From Bacteroidales bacterium (GTDB lineage Bacteria; Bacteroidota; Bacteroidia; Bacteroidales; P3), in NCBI GenBank assembly GCA_017448185.1, contig JAFSLX010000074.1:1-38058 (forward strand): DNA of 38,058 nucleotides, in the 5' to 3' direction. Below are positions 10,058 to 18,382 of the stretch, piece after piece. Positions within the stretch are counted from its first letter, which is position 1. Each line of letters begins with the position of its first letter. Position numbers and translations under genes: made by a program. The notes beneath the pieces were generated by a model, which saw only the letters and a program-made list of their open reading frames with translations, was not told the origin of the DNA and searched no databases.

Positions 10058-10885
10058 TCACTCTATAGGTATCTGTATCACCGACAGCCACTGCTCAGGG
10101 TCTTTTTGGTTCCAGACACCGTCGATATAGCAGGTGCGGGGCTGGCCGACGACACGGTAGCCTTGTTCTTCAATGTAGCGGAAGGCCTCGACATACGACT
10201 CGTAGAAACGCTCGTAGGGACCGACATGCTTCATGCAGAGTGCCTTGGGTACTTCGGGCAGCCGCTTGAACTGGACGATGGCGCTGTCGGTGCCCATTTC
10301 CTCCACCTGTTCGCAGTACTCGATATCGATGTCGGTCGGTGTATACTCTTTATTGTGCTCAATAGTGAAGCAGTAACCCGGCGGTGGGCACTTGCAGCCA
10401 AGTCGCTGCATCTCGGGACCGATTTTCTCATAGCACATCGGACCGATGGCGGCGTAGTTGGGGATGACCTCGCGGTGCGAGGCAACAATAATTGACGGGA
10501 GGCTTTGAATGCTAAACTTTTCCATTGTTGTGATTTGTTTGCGAGAGTCCCTCCAGTTGAGCAGCCATTCGCGACGGGCAACCAGCTGTTCCAGCTGCCG
10601 TTCCGTTTCGCTGATTTTCTCGTCCATCTGCCGGATGCTGGGCGTTTGTGTGTTGTCGTCAAGCAGCTCTTTGATTTCCTCCAGCGAGAAACCGAGACGT
10701 TGCAGGTCGCGGATACTTTGCAACCGCTGCATCTGTTTGATACTGTAGTAGCGGTAGCCCGTCCACTCGTCCACTTCATCGGGTAGCAACAATCCCTTTT
10801 GTTCGTAGTGGCGCAAGGTCTTCACGGTCGTCTGCATCAGCTTCGAGAACTCTCCGATTTTCAATTTTGTTCTGTAAATCATCAT
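10058..10885 (-). CDS. MerR-family regulator with GyrI-like effector domain
   Basis: A BmrR-type drug/stress-responsive regulator. The N-terminal MerR DNA-binding domain reads KIGEFSKLMQTTVKTLRHYEQKGLL...GYRYYSIKQMQRLQ, a coiled dimerisation helix follows (DEKISETERQLEQLVARREWLL), and the C-terminal half (about 120-275) is a GyrI-like small-molecule-binding domain ending HVGPYERFYESYVEAFRYIEEQGY...CYIDGVWNQKDPEQWLSVIQIPI. The open frame extends upstream to 10963, but a TAnnTTTG promoter box lies inside that extension (10919-10926), so I place the start at the paired ATGs at 10885/10882, giving about 276 residues. The ligand is unknown, and no transporter gene is adjacent. Confidence 0.88.
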   Translation of the reverse strand: MMIYRTKLKIGEFSKLMQTTVKTLRHYEQKGLLLPDEVDEWTGYRYYSIKQMQRLQSIRDLQRLGFSLEEIKELLDDNTQTPSIRQMDEKISETERQLEQLVARREWLLNWRDSRKQITTMEKFSIQSLPSIIVASHREVIPNYAAIGPMCYEKIGPEMQRLGCKCPPPGYCFTIEHNKEYTPTDIDIEYCEQVEEMGTDSAIVQFKRLPEVPKALCMKHVGPYERFYESYVEAFRYIEEQGYRVVGQPRTCYIDGVWNQKDPEQWLSVIQIPIE

Positions 10886-10918
10886 CGTACGATAATAATG
10901 CTTGTTTGATATCGGCTG

Positions 10919-10952
10919 CAAAGTTAATGCATGACCCAAGGGACGAGTCAAG
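10919..10952 (-). promoter_or_regulatory. Promoter of the MerR/GyrI gene
   Basis: On the minus strand TAACTTTG (10926-10919) matches the -7 consensus TAnnTTTG. A weak -33 element (CTTG, 10952-10949) lies 22 bp upstream. The predicted transcript would start about 28 nt before the ATG at 10885, which argues against the longer upstream start. Confidence 0.6.
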
Positions 10953-11057
10953 GACTTTAACAAACCTTAACACAATTGTCCGGGCAGACGCAGTTTCTCT
11001 TTCCCTCCACCTCGCGCCAGTCATTGGGTTGTTCTAATCGTATGTTTATAGTTCTTT

Positions 11058-11537
11058 TCAAAATCTTCGTGTACGACGGCAGTAGGCTTCGTATTCGTCG
11101 CCGAAGTCGCGGCGGAGACGACGTTCCTCGCTAACGACCTGTACCATCATGATGGCGAAGAAGGCCAGCCATACGAGCAACGCCTGCCAGGTCCATAACC
11201 ACACCACCACGCCGACGAGGTAAAGCAACGTGCCGCTAAGCATCGGGTTGCGATTCAGGCGATAAGGGCCGTCTGTCATCAAGTGCTGCGTACGCGGTGC
11301 CACCTCGTGTCCGAAGGCATCCATCGGGTTGCCCTTGCCACGACGCTTCATATATACTATTGTCCAGACGCTCAGCGCCAAGCCGCCAATCATCAGCAAT
11401 CCCGTGACGGAAGCCCTCAAGGTTCCGATATGCACAATAGGCGGCATCCCCGAGGCCAGCCACATCATCGTCGGCATCAGCCCAATAAACAGCACTCCGC
11501 CCATCACATAACCCAATACTTCTCTCACCAGTTTCAT
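11058..11537 (-). CDS. Isoprenylcysteine carboxyl methyltransferase-like membrane protein
   Basis: A 159-residue integral membrane protein of the ICMT/PEMT-like methyltransferase family. It has about four hydrophobic segments and the conserved C-terminal SAM-binding region: DGPYRLNRNPMLSGTLLYLVG (about 89-109), then SEERRLRRDFGDEYEAYCRRTRRF at the end. Bacterial members are poorly characterised, and the methyl acceptor (lipid, isoprenoid or small molecule) is unknown. It follows the lipoprotein gene by 45 bp in the same direction and may share its promoter. The region between its stop and the MerR promoter (about 10953-11057) holds no gene I can support. Confidence 0.85.
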   Translation of the reverse strand: MKLVREVLGYVMGGVLFIGLMPTMMWLASGMPPIVHIGTLRASVTGLLMIGGLALSVWTIVYMKRRGKGNPMDAFGHEVAPRTQHLMTDGPYRLNRNPMLSGTLLYLVGVVVWLWTWQALLVWLAFFAIMMVQVVSEERRLRRDFGDEYEAYCRRTRRF

Positions 11538-11582
11538 ACTGTATATAATTCTGAATCAATCATTAATCTCATCCTTCTTCAG

Positions 11583-12098
11583 TTACCTCCTAAAGAACAC
11601 CCACGTATCGCTGTGGCCGTCACGGTAGGTGAAGCTCCACTGCAACCTTTCCGCCGTCAGCGTGTCCAAGTGGAACTTATACTCATACTCGATTCCACTC
11701 TTGTACATCTCCGCAATCCGCTGTGCCAACGCCAGTTCCTCTTCGCCTTCCACAACCTCCATCCGGAAACCCTCCTTCACTCCAGCAAAACAGAAATCAT
11801 CGCCATCCAAATGCCAGCGACTGGGACTCACGTAATCATACACCCACTGCACCGTATCGCCGTCCGCCAGCGTGACAACATACACTTGACGTGCCAAATC
11901 CAGCGCCGTACTGTCGGCATAGAAATCCATCGTGCCACGTTCGCTCACCTCCATGTGGTTGCCCTCCATATCATACTCAAAAGCATGCTCATAGGTATAG
12001 TGCCCCTCCACCTGCGGAGTCGTCTGCACATCGCCGCACGCACCCATCATCATCAGCAGCACCGCCGCTGCCAATCCGAAACATACAAATCCTTTCAT
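11583..12098 (-). CDS. Hypothetical lipoprotein
   Basis: I place the start at ATG 12098, giving 171 residues, because the upstream open frame (to 12164) would cover the promoter at 12122-12152. The N-terminus is a lipoprotein signal, MKGFVCFGLAAAVLLMMMGAC with the lipobox MGAC and lipidated Cys21, then Gly-Asp. The mature part is rich in beta-strand-like alternation and acidic residues (EGHYTYEHAFEYDMEGN, GDTVQWVYDYVSPSRW) and ends DGHSDTWVFFRR. I do not recognise a family. It is probably anchored to a membrane facing the periplasm or outside. Confidence 0.75.
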   Translation of the reverse strand: MKGFVCFGLAAAVLLMMMGACGDVQTTPQVEGHYTYEHAFEYDMEGNHMEVSERGTMDFYADSTALDLARQVYVVTLADGDTVQWVYDYVSPSRWHLDGDDFCFAGVKEGFRMEVVEGEEELALAQRIAEMYKSGIEYEYKFHLDTLTAERLQWSFTYRDGHSDTWVFFRR

Positions 12099-12121
12099 AA
12101 TCGTCGTTTTCAAATCGGGTG

Positions 12122-12152
12122 CAAAAATACCACTTTTTTTTATTTCCACAAA
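12122..12152 (-). promoter_or_regulatory. Promoter of the 12098 lipoprotein gene
   Basis: Minus-strand TTTG (12152-12149), a 19-bp spacer and TATTTTTG (12129-12122) match the Bacteroidota consensus exactly. The leader before the ATG at 12098 would be about 18 nt. Palindromic element copy 2 begins 28 bp upstream of the -33 box. Confidence 0.8.
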
Positions 12153-12179
12153 AGCAAACATCACCCTCTCTCCTTCAGC

Positions 12180-12250
12180 CGTTGTTCAGTCGTTGTTCAG
12201 CCGTTGTTCAGTGTATGACTGAACAACGGCTGAACAACAACAGTACAACG
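12180..12250. repeat. 11-bp-unit palindromic intergenic element, copy 2
   Basis: Three left units (12180-12190, 12191-12201, 12202-12212) of CGTTGTTCAGT type, centre GTATG (12213-12217), and three right units (12218-12228, 12229-12239, 12240-12250). The second left unit ends in C instead of T (12201) and the paired base in the second right unit is G instead of A (12229), a compensatory change that keeps the pairing. It sits in the divergent gap between the 12098 lipoprotein and the 12312 binding-protein gene. Confidence 0.9.
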
Positions 12251-12294
12251 ACTGGAGAGCTAACTTTTTTTCACAACAATTCATTATTATTTCG

Positions 12295-12302
12295 TACTTT
12301 TG
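12295..12302 (+). promoter_or_regulatory. -7 promoter box of the substrate-binding lipoprotein gene
   Basis: TACTTTTG matches TAnnTTTG. No good TTTG -33 box is seen 19-21 bp upstream, where only a T-run (12265-12271) occurs. The box lies just 9 nt before the ATG at 12312, so the leader is very short unless the second in-frame ATG at 12324 is used. Confidence 0.6.
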
Positions 12303-12311
12303 CACTTCGAA

Positions 12312-13907
12312 ATGAAAAAAGCAATGAAACGGTGTTTATTGGCATTAGCGGTGCTTCTGGCGGTCTCCTGCGGAGGGCACCGGAACGACGACAAAATGAT
12401 ATTCCGATACAACGAATCGGCAGGCATCGCCACCCTCGACCCGGCCTTTGCCAAAGACCAGAGCATCATCTGGGGCTGCCGCCAGCTGTACAACGGCCTT
12501 ATCCAGCTCGACACCGCCCTGCAGGTGCAACCCTGCATTGCCAAAAGCTGGACCATCAGTCCCGACGGACTGACCTACACGTTCACCCTGAGGGACGACG
12601 TGCGTTTCCACGAACCGCTGTCGAGAACGGTGGTAGCCAGCGACTTCGTGTACAGTTTCAACCGCATTCTCGACCCCGACGTGGCTTCGCCGGGAGCCTG
12701 GATATTCGCCGATGTCGACAACTTCAGCGCAACTGACGACACCACCTTCGTCATCCGCCTGAAAAAACCGTTTGCCCCTTTCCTCGGCGAGCTGGGAATG
12801 GTCTATTGCAGCGTGGTGCCGCACGAGGTGGTGGAGCAGTACGGCAAAGAGTTCCGATCCCATCCCTGCGGCACGGGCCCTTTCAAATTCCAATACTGGA
12901 AAGAGGGGGTGAAACTGGTGCTCAGAAAGAATCCCGACTATTTCGAAACGGATTGCGACGGATCACCCCTGCCCTATCTCGACGCTGTGGCAGTGACGTT
13001 TATCGTGGACCGCCAGACGGTGTTTCTCGAGTTCGTCAAAGGCAACCTCGACTTCATGAATTCGCTGGATGCCAGTTACAAGGACGAAATCCTCACCCTT
13101 GACGGGAAACTGAAGCCTAAATACGCCGACCGCATTCACATGACCTCGACCCCCTACCTGAACACGGAGTACCTCGGGTTCAACATGGAGACGGCCAAAG
13201 GTTCGTCGCCACTGGCCGACCGCCGCATACGGCAGGCAATCAACTGTGGATTCGACCGACGAAAGATGATGAAATACCTGCGCAACAACGTAGGCATGCC
13301 GGGAGTGTACGGCTTTGTGCCGATGGGGCTTGCTGGATTCGATACGACGGTGCGCTACGGCTACGAATACAACCCCGAGCGGGCCAAAAGGCTGCTGAAG
13401 GAGGCGGGTTACCCCAACGGGAAAGGTTTGCCGCGACTGAAACTCGCCACTACAGCCAATTATCTCGACCTCTGCAAATACCTGCAGCAGCAACTGGGAT
13501 TGCTTGGCATCGACGTGCAGGTCGACGTCAACCCGCCGGCAGCACTGCGCGAACAGATTGCACAGGGCAAATCGGACTGGTTCCGTGGCTCTTGGATAGC
13601 CGACTACCCGGATGCAGAGAATTACCTGACCCTGTTCTACAGCGCGAACCGCGCCCCAGCAGGTCCAAACTACACCCGCTTCAAAAGCAAGACGTTCGAC
13701 CGTCTCTACCTCGAATCGCGCACTTGTACCGACCCCGACCGGCGCACCCGGCTCTACCGAACGATGGACAGCATCGTCATGCAGGAGGCACCCGTCATGG
13801 TACTCTATTACGACCAGATACTCCATTTCACCCACCACAACGTAACGGGGCTGCAGAGCAACGCGATGAACACCCTCGACCTGAGACGGGTGAAGATAGA
13901 GAAATGA
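12312..13907 (+). CDS. ABC-transporter substrate-binding lipoprotein, DppA/OppA (SBP_bac_5) family
   Basis: A 531-residue extracytoplasmic solute-binding protein, likely for oligopeptides or similar ligands. The N-terminus is a lipoprotein signal with lipobox AVSC. Family landmarks follow: TLDPAFAKDQSI near the start, SWTISPDGLTYTFTLRDDVRFHEP, VVASDFVYSFNRILDP, PCGTGPFKFQYWKEG, then DRRIRQAINCGFDRRKMMKYL and GSWIADYPDAENYLTLFYS. An upstream TTG at 12300 is unlikely because it lies inside the promoter box. ATG 12324 would also give a complete lipoprotein signal and a more normal leader, so the start could be either. No permease or ATPase gene for the transporter lies in the window, so its membrane partners are encoded elsewhere. 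Confidence 0.92.
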   Translation: MKKAMKRCLLALAVLLAVSCGGHRNDDKMIFRYNESAGIATLDPAFAKDQSIIWGCRQLYNGLIQLDTALQVQPCIAKSWTISPDGLTYTFTLRDDVRFHEPLSRTVVASDFVYSFNRILDPDVASPGAWIFADVDNFSATDDTTFVIRLKKPFAPFLGELGMVYCSVVPHEVVEQYGKEFRSHPCGTGPFKFQYWKEGVKLVLRKNPDYFETDCDGSPLPYLDAVAVTFIVDRQTVFLEFVKGNLDFMNSLDASYKDEILTLDGKLKPKYADRIHMTSTPYLNTEYLGFNMETAKGSSPLADRRIRQAINCGFDRRKMMKYLRNNVGMPGVYGFVPMGLAGFDTTVRYGYEYNPERAKRLLKEAGYPNGKGLPRLKLATTANYLDLCKYLQQQLGLLGIDVQVDVNPPAALREQIAQGKSDWFRGSWIADYPDAENYLTLFYSANRAPAGPNYTRFKSKTFDRLYLESRTCTDPDRRTRLYRTMDSIVMQEAPVMVLYYDQILHFTHHNVTGLQSNAMNTLDLRRVKIEK

Positions 13908-13932
13908 AGCATTTTTTTTCAACAAAAATGCT
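13908..13932 (+). terminator. Possible weak terminator hairpin after the binding-protein gene
   Basis: AGCATTTTT (13908-13916) and AAAAATGCT (13924-13932) form an A/T-rich 9-bp stem just after the stop. It contains only two G-C pairs and is followed by an A/T-rich stretch rather than a clean U-tract, so the call is tentative. Confidence 0.3.
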
Positions 13933-13961
13933 ATTAATATAATTATTATCAAATTTTTTCG

Positions 13962-13969
13962 TACATTTG
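13962..13969 (+). promoter_or_regulatory. -7 promoter box of the lipoprotein-DUF5723-der run
   Basis: TACATTTG matches TAnnTTTG in an A/T-rich gap between the binding-protein gene and the lipoprotein gene at 14039. No strong TTTG -33 box is seen at the expected distance. The predicted leader is about 65 nt. Confidence 0.5.
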
Positions 13970-14038
13970 CATGAAGTATATTATGGTATATTATAACGTA
14001 AATAATTAAAATACAAAACATAACAAATCTTCAAGCCC

Positions 14039-15400
14039 ATGAAAAGAACAATACTATGCGTAGCATTGGCGATGCTAACCGTTGGGTTTACGTCGTGTCT
14101 TAAAGACGGCGACAAAGAAATTCTTAATCATCCCGTACACGTGCAAGGCGAATTTGAGCCTTCATTCGGTGTACCCCTGACGAGCGGTCAATGGAACATT
14201 GACAACCTGCTCAATATGTCGGGTACCGATTATGAACAATACCTCGACATGTCAAGCGATGTGCTGACGTTCATCTACGATACCACCATCTCGGGCAACA
14301 TGGCGACCACCTCCAGTTCGGCTCGCGTACCGAGCCGCCGCCCCCACAGCCTCAGGGCAAAGAGCGGAGACGCACCGTGGGTGAACAAAGACACCACGAT
14401 GAACTTCAACATCATGCTGGACATATACGACAAGGAGTCGATGAACACTTTCTTTGAAAGCGACCTTGCTCTCGATTCGGTAGGATTGAATATCACACTG
14501 TTCATGCAAAGCATCTGCACCGACCACGAGGTGGACAGCATGCTGCGCAGATTTGCCACAACCACCATCGACAGCCTCGTCATCACCTATGTCGACGCCA
14601 ACGGCTACATCCGTCATCTGCCCGCGGTCTCGATGCAAACCATCACGCTGCACCAGCTGCTCGACGGTCAGACGGTTAACATCAGCGGCATCAACCTTGC
14701 AGAAGCCGTCAACAACCGCGCCCGCAGCATCAACGTGTTCTATCGCTTCCGCTTCCAGATCAGCAACGACATCTTTGCCGGCGACATTACCACCACTCCC
14801 TTCGACAAACTGATAGATTTCACCGACAACATGACGGTCGACTACAATGCCGACCTCCATTTGAGCATTCCGCTCATGGTGCGCCTGTCGAACCTCGTGT
14901 TCAGCGACACCATCAAAATCAACAAACAAGAATCCACCAATACTGGCACAGGCGACAACAACGAGAACAATATCAACCTCGACTCGCTGCTCAACGGAGG
15001 CCTCTCGCTCGAACTCGACAGTTCATTCTTCACCCTGACGCTCGAAAACGGCATGCCGCTGAGCTTGACCCTTTCGGCCGACCTGTTGGATGAGAATGGA
15101 AATGTACTCACCTCGCTTGCCAACAACGAAAACATTTCCGCCGCACAGATTAGCCCGATGGGCATTCGCAACGTCTATCATGCAACAAGCACCACCAAAA
15201 GCACTGTGCGCATCCTCCTCACCGATAATCAGCTCCAAAGCTTCAAATCGGCCAACAGCATTCTGCTCAACTTCGGTCTCCAGAGTGCTGAAGGAAAATA
15301 TGTGGCCATCAAACGCAGCGACCTACTCAGAATCAAAGCCAAAATCCTTGCCCGAGTGCATGCTTCACTCGATGTGGAAATCGGAAAAACCAACAAATAA
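14039..15400 (+). CDS. Uncharacterised lipoprotein paired with a DUF5723 protein
   Basis: A 453-residue lipoprotein: MKRTILCVALAMLTVGFTSC with Cys20 in the lipobox FTSC, followed by LKDGDKE. This charged stretch just after the Cys resembles the export signals that place Bacteroidota lipoproteins on the cell surface (inference). The mature part is rich in Ser, Thr, Asn and Asp with alternating hydrophobic residues, suggesting beta-sandwich domains; repeated phrases such as DSVGLNITLFMQS and SLELDSSFFTLTLENG support this. I do not recognise a named family. The DUF5723 gene follows with 18 nt between stop and the preferred start, so the two are probably co-expressed and may work together at the outer membrane. 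Confidence 0.8.
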   Translation: MKRTILCVALAMLTVGFTSCLKDGDKEILNHPVHVQGEFEPSFGVPLTSGQWNIDNLLNMSGTDYEQYLDMSSDVLTFIYDTTISGNMATTSSSARVPSRRPHSLRAKSGDAPWVNKDTTMNFNIMLDIYDKESMNTFFESDLALDSVGLNITLFMQSICTDHEVDSMLRRFATTTIDSLVITYVDANGYIRHLPAVSMQTITLHQLLDGQTVNISGINLAEAVNNRARSINVFYRFRFQISNDIFAGDITTTPFDKLIDFTDNMTVDYNADLHLSIPLMVRLSNLVFSDTIKINKQESTNTGTGDNNENNINLDSLLNGGLSLELDSSFFTLTLENGMPLSLTLSADLLDENGNVLTSLANNENISAAQISPMGIRNVYHATSTTKSTVRILLTDNQLQSFKSANSILLNFGLQSAEGKYVAIKRSDLLRIKAKILARVHASLDVEIGKTNK

Positions 15401-15418
15401 CCAATGGAGGGCTTTACA

Positions 15419-16855
15419 ATGAAAAAAAGATTCAGCATATTAGTATTAGTGGCCATCCTTTCCGGTAGCACCGCAATGGCCCAGTTTAACGAGACCAACA
15501 ATCTTTTCTACAATACTTTCCGTACACCGCAGACCAACCTGCTCAATCCGGCGCTCTTCCCCAACGCCTCGTTCTATCTCACCCTCCCGGGTCTAAACAA
15601 CCTCCAGTTCGGTAGCCCGCTGGCCATCCGCGACCTTATCCACTACGACCCCACCCGTGGTTATTCGGTGATTGACATTAATCATATCCTTGATGTGATG
15701 GAGGACGACGACCACTTCCGTTTCGGTTTGGGTATCAACCTGCTTGGATTTGGTTTCAAAGTCAATAACCTTACCTTTAACTTCAACACACGCGTCGTTG
15801 GCGACTTTGGTGTTGGTTTGCCCGTATCGGTGCTTGACAAACTGCTCGATGGCAACATCGACGACAACAACCAAGCCATCAGCGAAGTTCGTTTCCTTGA
15901 CGGCAGCCTGCTTGACGCTCAGGTTTACACCGAGACCAGTGTGGGTGTAGCCTACAAAATCGCACCCATCAACACCACTTTCGGTTTCCATCTCAAAGTG
16001 CTCGGTGGATTGTCCGCATTCCAATTAGATTCCGTCCGCTTCGTACTCCACAGCGATGCTGAATATGATAACCTTTCGGCTGACGCATATTACAATCTGC
16101 GCCTCTCGCTTCCAGGTCAAGGTGACTTGAATGCCCTCAATGTTTCGGACATCATTCATTCGGTAAGTCCCTTTGGCCCCAACAGTGGCATTGCTTTCGA
16201 CCTCGGTGTACGCTACGATCTTGGACCTTTCGCGTTCTCGCTTGCCATCAACGACCTGACCGCTGGTATCCACTGGACCAACAATATTCAAAATATGGTT
16301 CCCAAAGATGGTCACTCCACGCTTAATTTCAGCGGAGTGAACCTTGACTCCATTGTCAACGGTTCTGATGGACTCACCACCGAACTCGAGAATTTCATCA
16401 ACGGTCTCCAGCCCGACACCGTTCCCGGCAAAGACTTCTGGACCAACATCCCCACCAAAGTCAACCTGGGTGCCACCTACACCTTTGCAAACTTGTTGCG
16501 TGCCGGCATCCTTTTCCACGGCCAGTTCGACCGCGGTATCATAAGCAAATCCAACCCCATGCAGCTTGACATAAGCAAGGAAGAGGCAGCTCAGACCTTC
16601 CGTTTCAACACCACACTCTCGGCCGGAGTTAATGTTTTCAACTGGCTTGAATTCATTATCGGCTCCTCGGTTGTGTTCGACGGTGGCAAAGCCGACTTCT
16701 TCAACCCCGGTGCTGGTGTGGTAATCTCTCTTGGAACTGCCTTACAGACCTATCTGATGGCTGATTACGTCAGCAGCATATATGCTCTCGACTCGAAAGC
16801 CTTCAATCTCAAGTTCGGCTTCAACCTGGTGATTGGTAAAGGTGGAGTCAAATAA
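15419..16855 (+). CDS. DUF5723 family secreted / outer-membrane protein
   Basis: I place the start at ATG 15419 because GGAGG (15406-15410) lies 8 nt upstream and the signal peptide MKKRFSILVLVAILSGSTAMAQ begins there; the frame is open back to 15404. The mature protein of about 457 residues begins FNETNNLFYNTFRTPQTNLLNPALFP, a pattern I associate with Bacteroidota DUF5723 proteins. Many amphipathic strands (FGLGINLLGFGFKVNNLTFNFN, VKLNLGATYTF-like stretches) and the C-terminal FNLKFGFNLVIGK suggest a beta-barrel related to the FadL/PorV type, though no experiment is known to me. It follows a surface-type lipoprotein gene and precedes der by 18 nt. Confidence 0.8.
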   Translation: MKKRFSILVLVAILSGSTAMAQFNETNNLFYNTFRTPQTNLLNPALFPNASFYLTLPGLNNLQFGSPLAIRDLIHYDPTRGYSVIDINHILDVMEDDDHFRFGLGINLLGFGFKVNNLTFNFNTRVVGDFGVGLPVSVLDKLLDGNIDDNNQAISEVRFLDGSLLDAQVYTETSVGVAYKIAPINTTFGFHLKVLGGLSAFQLDSVRFVLHSDAEYDNLSADAYYNLRLSLPGQGDLNALNVSDIIHSVSPFGPNSGIAFDLGVRYDLGPFAFSLAINDLTAGIHWTNNIQNMVPKDGHSTLNFSGVNLDSIVNGSDGLTTELENFINGLQPDTVPGKDFWTNIPTKVNLGATYTFANLLRAGILFHGQFDRGIISKSNPMQLDISKEEAAQTFRFNTTLSAGVNVFNWLEFIIGSSVVFDGGKADFFNPGAGVVISLGTALQTYLMADYVSSIYALDSKAFNLKFGFNLVIGKGGVK

Positions 16856-16873
16856 TACACATACTATAAAAGA

Positions 16874-18178
16874 ATGAATATTATCGCCATCGTCGGACGA
16901 CCCAATGTGGGAAAGTCCACCTTGTTCAACCGGCTGACTGAGTCGCGCCAAGCTATTGTCGACCAAACCGCCGGTGTAACACGCGACCGTCAATACGGCC
17001 ACTCCGATTGGAACGGGAAACATTTCTCTGTTATCGACACCGGAGGCTATGTAATGGGGGGCGATGATGAATTTGAAACCGAGATACGCAAACAGGTCGG
17101 CCTCGCCATCGACGAGGCCGACGTCATTCTCTTCCTGGTTGATGCCCGCGAGGGTTTGACACCCATGGACGAGGATGTGGCCGAGATGCTACGCCGTTGT
17201 CCCAAGCCTGTGGTGCTTGCTGCCAACAAGGTCGACAACTCGCAGCAGATGGACAATCTGGCCGAGTTCTACAGCCTCGGTCTGGGCGACCCCTACCCCA
17301 TTGCCGGTATCACTGGAAGCGGCACCGGAGACCTGCTTGACGCTCTGGTAAAAGACTTCGACGAAGGAACGGAAGACCCCACCGACGGACTGCCGCGTAT
17401 TGCCATCGTAGGCCGTCCCAATGTTGGTAAAAGTTCGTTTATCAACACCATTACGGGCGAACACCGCAGTGTGGTCACCCCTATCGCCGGCACCACACGC
17501 GACTCCATCTATACCCATTATAACCTTTTCGGCTTCGACTTCAACTTTGTCGACACCGCCGGTTTGCGCCGCAAGGCCAAAGTATCCGAGGATCTCGAGT
17601 TTTACTCTGTCATGCGGTCGGTCCGTGCCATCGAGGCTAGTGATGTCTGCATCCTGATGCTCGATGCCTCGCAAGGACTGGAACAGCAGGACCTCAACAT
17701 CTTTTCGCTCATTGTCCGTAACCACAAAGGCGTGGTCATTGTGGTAAACAAATGGGACCTCGTCGAGAAGGACAACAGCACCCATCGTGCTTTCGAACAG
17801 CTTATCAAGGAGCGCATCTCACCCTTCGACGATGTGCCTATCGTCTTCACCTCGGTCATCAACAAGCAACGTATCTTCAAGGTGCTCGAACTGGCCAAAC
17901 AGGTCTACGAATCGCGCAGCCGCCGCATCTCGACGGCCGAATTGAACGATGCCCTGCTGCCCATCGTCAAAGAGCAGAATCCTCCCCCTTCGGTCAAAGG
18001 CAAATGGATTAAAGTCAAATACATCACCCAACTGCCCACTCCCTATCCGCAGTTTGTCTTCTTCTGCAACCTGCCGCAGTATATCCGCGACCCCTACAAA
18101 CGCTTTGTAGAGAACCGCATGCGCGAGATGTGGGACTTCCACGGTGTTCCGATAATCATCTACTTCCGCGCGAAATAG
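16874..18178 (+). CDS. der: Ribosome assembly GTPase Der (EngA)
   Basis: A 434-residue double-GTPase needed for 50S subunit maturation. Two tandem G domains are visible: the first P-loop [11 protein letters not shown] (residues 8-18), DTGGY and NKVD; the second P-loop [10 protein letters not shown] (about 179-188), [11 protein letters not shown] and NKWD. A C-terminal KH-like domain follows, ending [26 protein letters not shown]. Length and order match the family. The gene follows the DUF5723 gene by 18 nt and ends in a strong hairpin terminator. Confidence 0.97.
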   Translation: MNIIAIVGRPNVGKSTLFNRLTESRQAIVDQTAGVTRDRQYGHSDWNGKHFSVIDTGGYVMGGDDEFETEIRKQVGLAIDEADVILFLVDAREGLTPMDEDVAEMLRRCPKPVVLAANKVDNSQQMDNLAEFYSLGLGDPYPIAGITGSGTGDLLDALVKDFDEGTEDPTDGLPRIAIVGRPNVGKSSFINTITGEHRSVVTPIAGTTRDSIYTHYNLFGFDFNFVDTAGLRRKAKVSEDLEFYSVMRSVRAIEASDVCILMLDASQGLEQQDLNIFSLIVRNHKGVVIVVNKWDLVEKDNSTHRAFEQLIKERISPFDDVPIVFTSVINKQRIFKVLELAKQVYESRSRRISTAELNDALLPIVKEQNPPPSVKGKWIKVKYITQLPTPYPQFVFFCNLPQYIRDPYKRFVENRMREMWDFHGVPIIIYFRAK

Positions 18179-18192
18179 TACATGCCGCCTAA

Positions 18193-18244
18193 CAAAAACC
18201 TCCATGCAGTACATCCGAAGATGCCTGCATGGAGGTTTTGTTTT
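18193..18244. terminator. Bidirectional terminator between der and the ftcD-lipoprotein unit
   Basis: CAAAAACCTCCATGCAG (18193-18209) pairs with CTGCATGGAGGTTTTG (18225-18240), with a small inner stem CATC/GATG around CGAA in the loop. T-rich stretches flank both sides (TTTTGTTTT on the plus strand, TTTTTG on the minus strand), so it can serve both convergent transcripts. Confidence 0.85.
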
Positions 18245-18260
18245 GTCAATGATTTCCGCC

Positions 18261-18380
18261 TTATTCGGCCTCGGCCATAGCTATGGAGCCACGGTAGGCA
18301 GGACAGGTGTGGTGGGTGCAGCTGGCGGCGATGACGGCCACAACAGCGACAGCAATCAGAAGCAGAGCTTTCTTTTTCAT
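18261..18380 (-). CDS. 39-residue lipoprotein coupled to ftcD
   Basis: The minus strand reads ATG at 18380-18378 and TAA at 18263-18261. The product starts MKKKALLLIAVAVVAVIAASC, a textbook lipoprotein signal with lipobox AASC (Cys21), then has only 18 mature residues, THHTCPAYRGSIAMAEAE, including a second Cys in a CPAY motif. The start lies 2 nt after the ftcD stop, so it is translated from the ftcD transcript, and the bidirectional terminator follows. I know of similar tiny Bacteroidota lipoproteins with a C-(P/D)-A-Y motif, but no function. The signal peptide, in-frame coupling and terminator placement make a real gene likely despite its size. Confidence 0.7.
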   Translation of the reverse strand: MKKKALLLIAVAVVAVIAASCTHHTCPAYRGSIAMAEAE

Positions 18381-18382
18381 TT

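Noticed and set aside
12180..12250. Palindromic elements considered as intrinsic terminators
   Set aside because: Copies 2 and 3 lie between divergent genes and no copy is followed by a U-tract.
12963..14021. A 352-codon minus-strand frame across the binding-protein gene and following gap
   Set aside because: It is antisense to a clear SBP_bac_5 gene and has no signal, domain or promoter.
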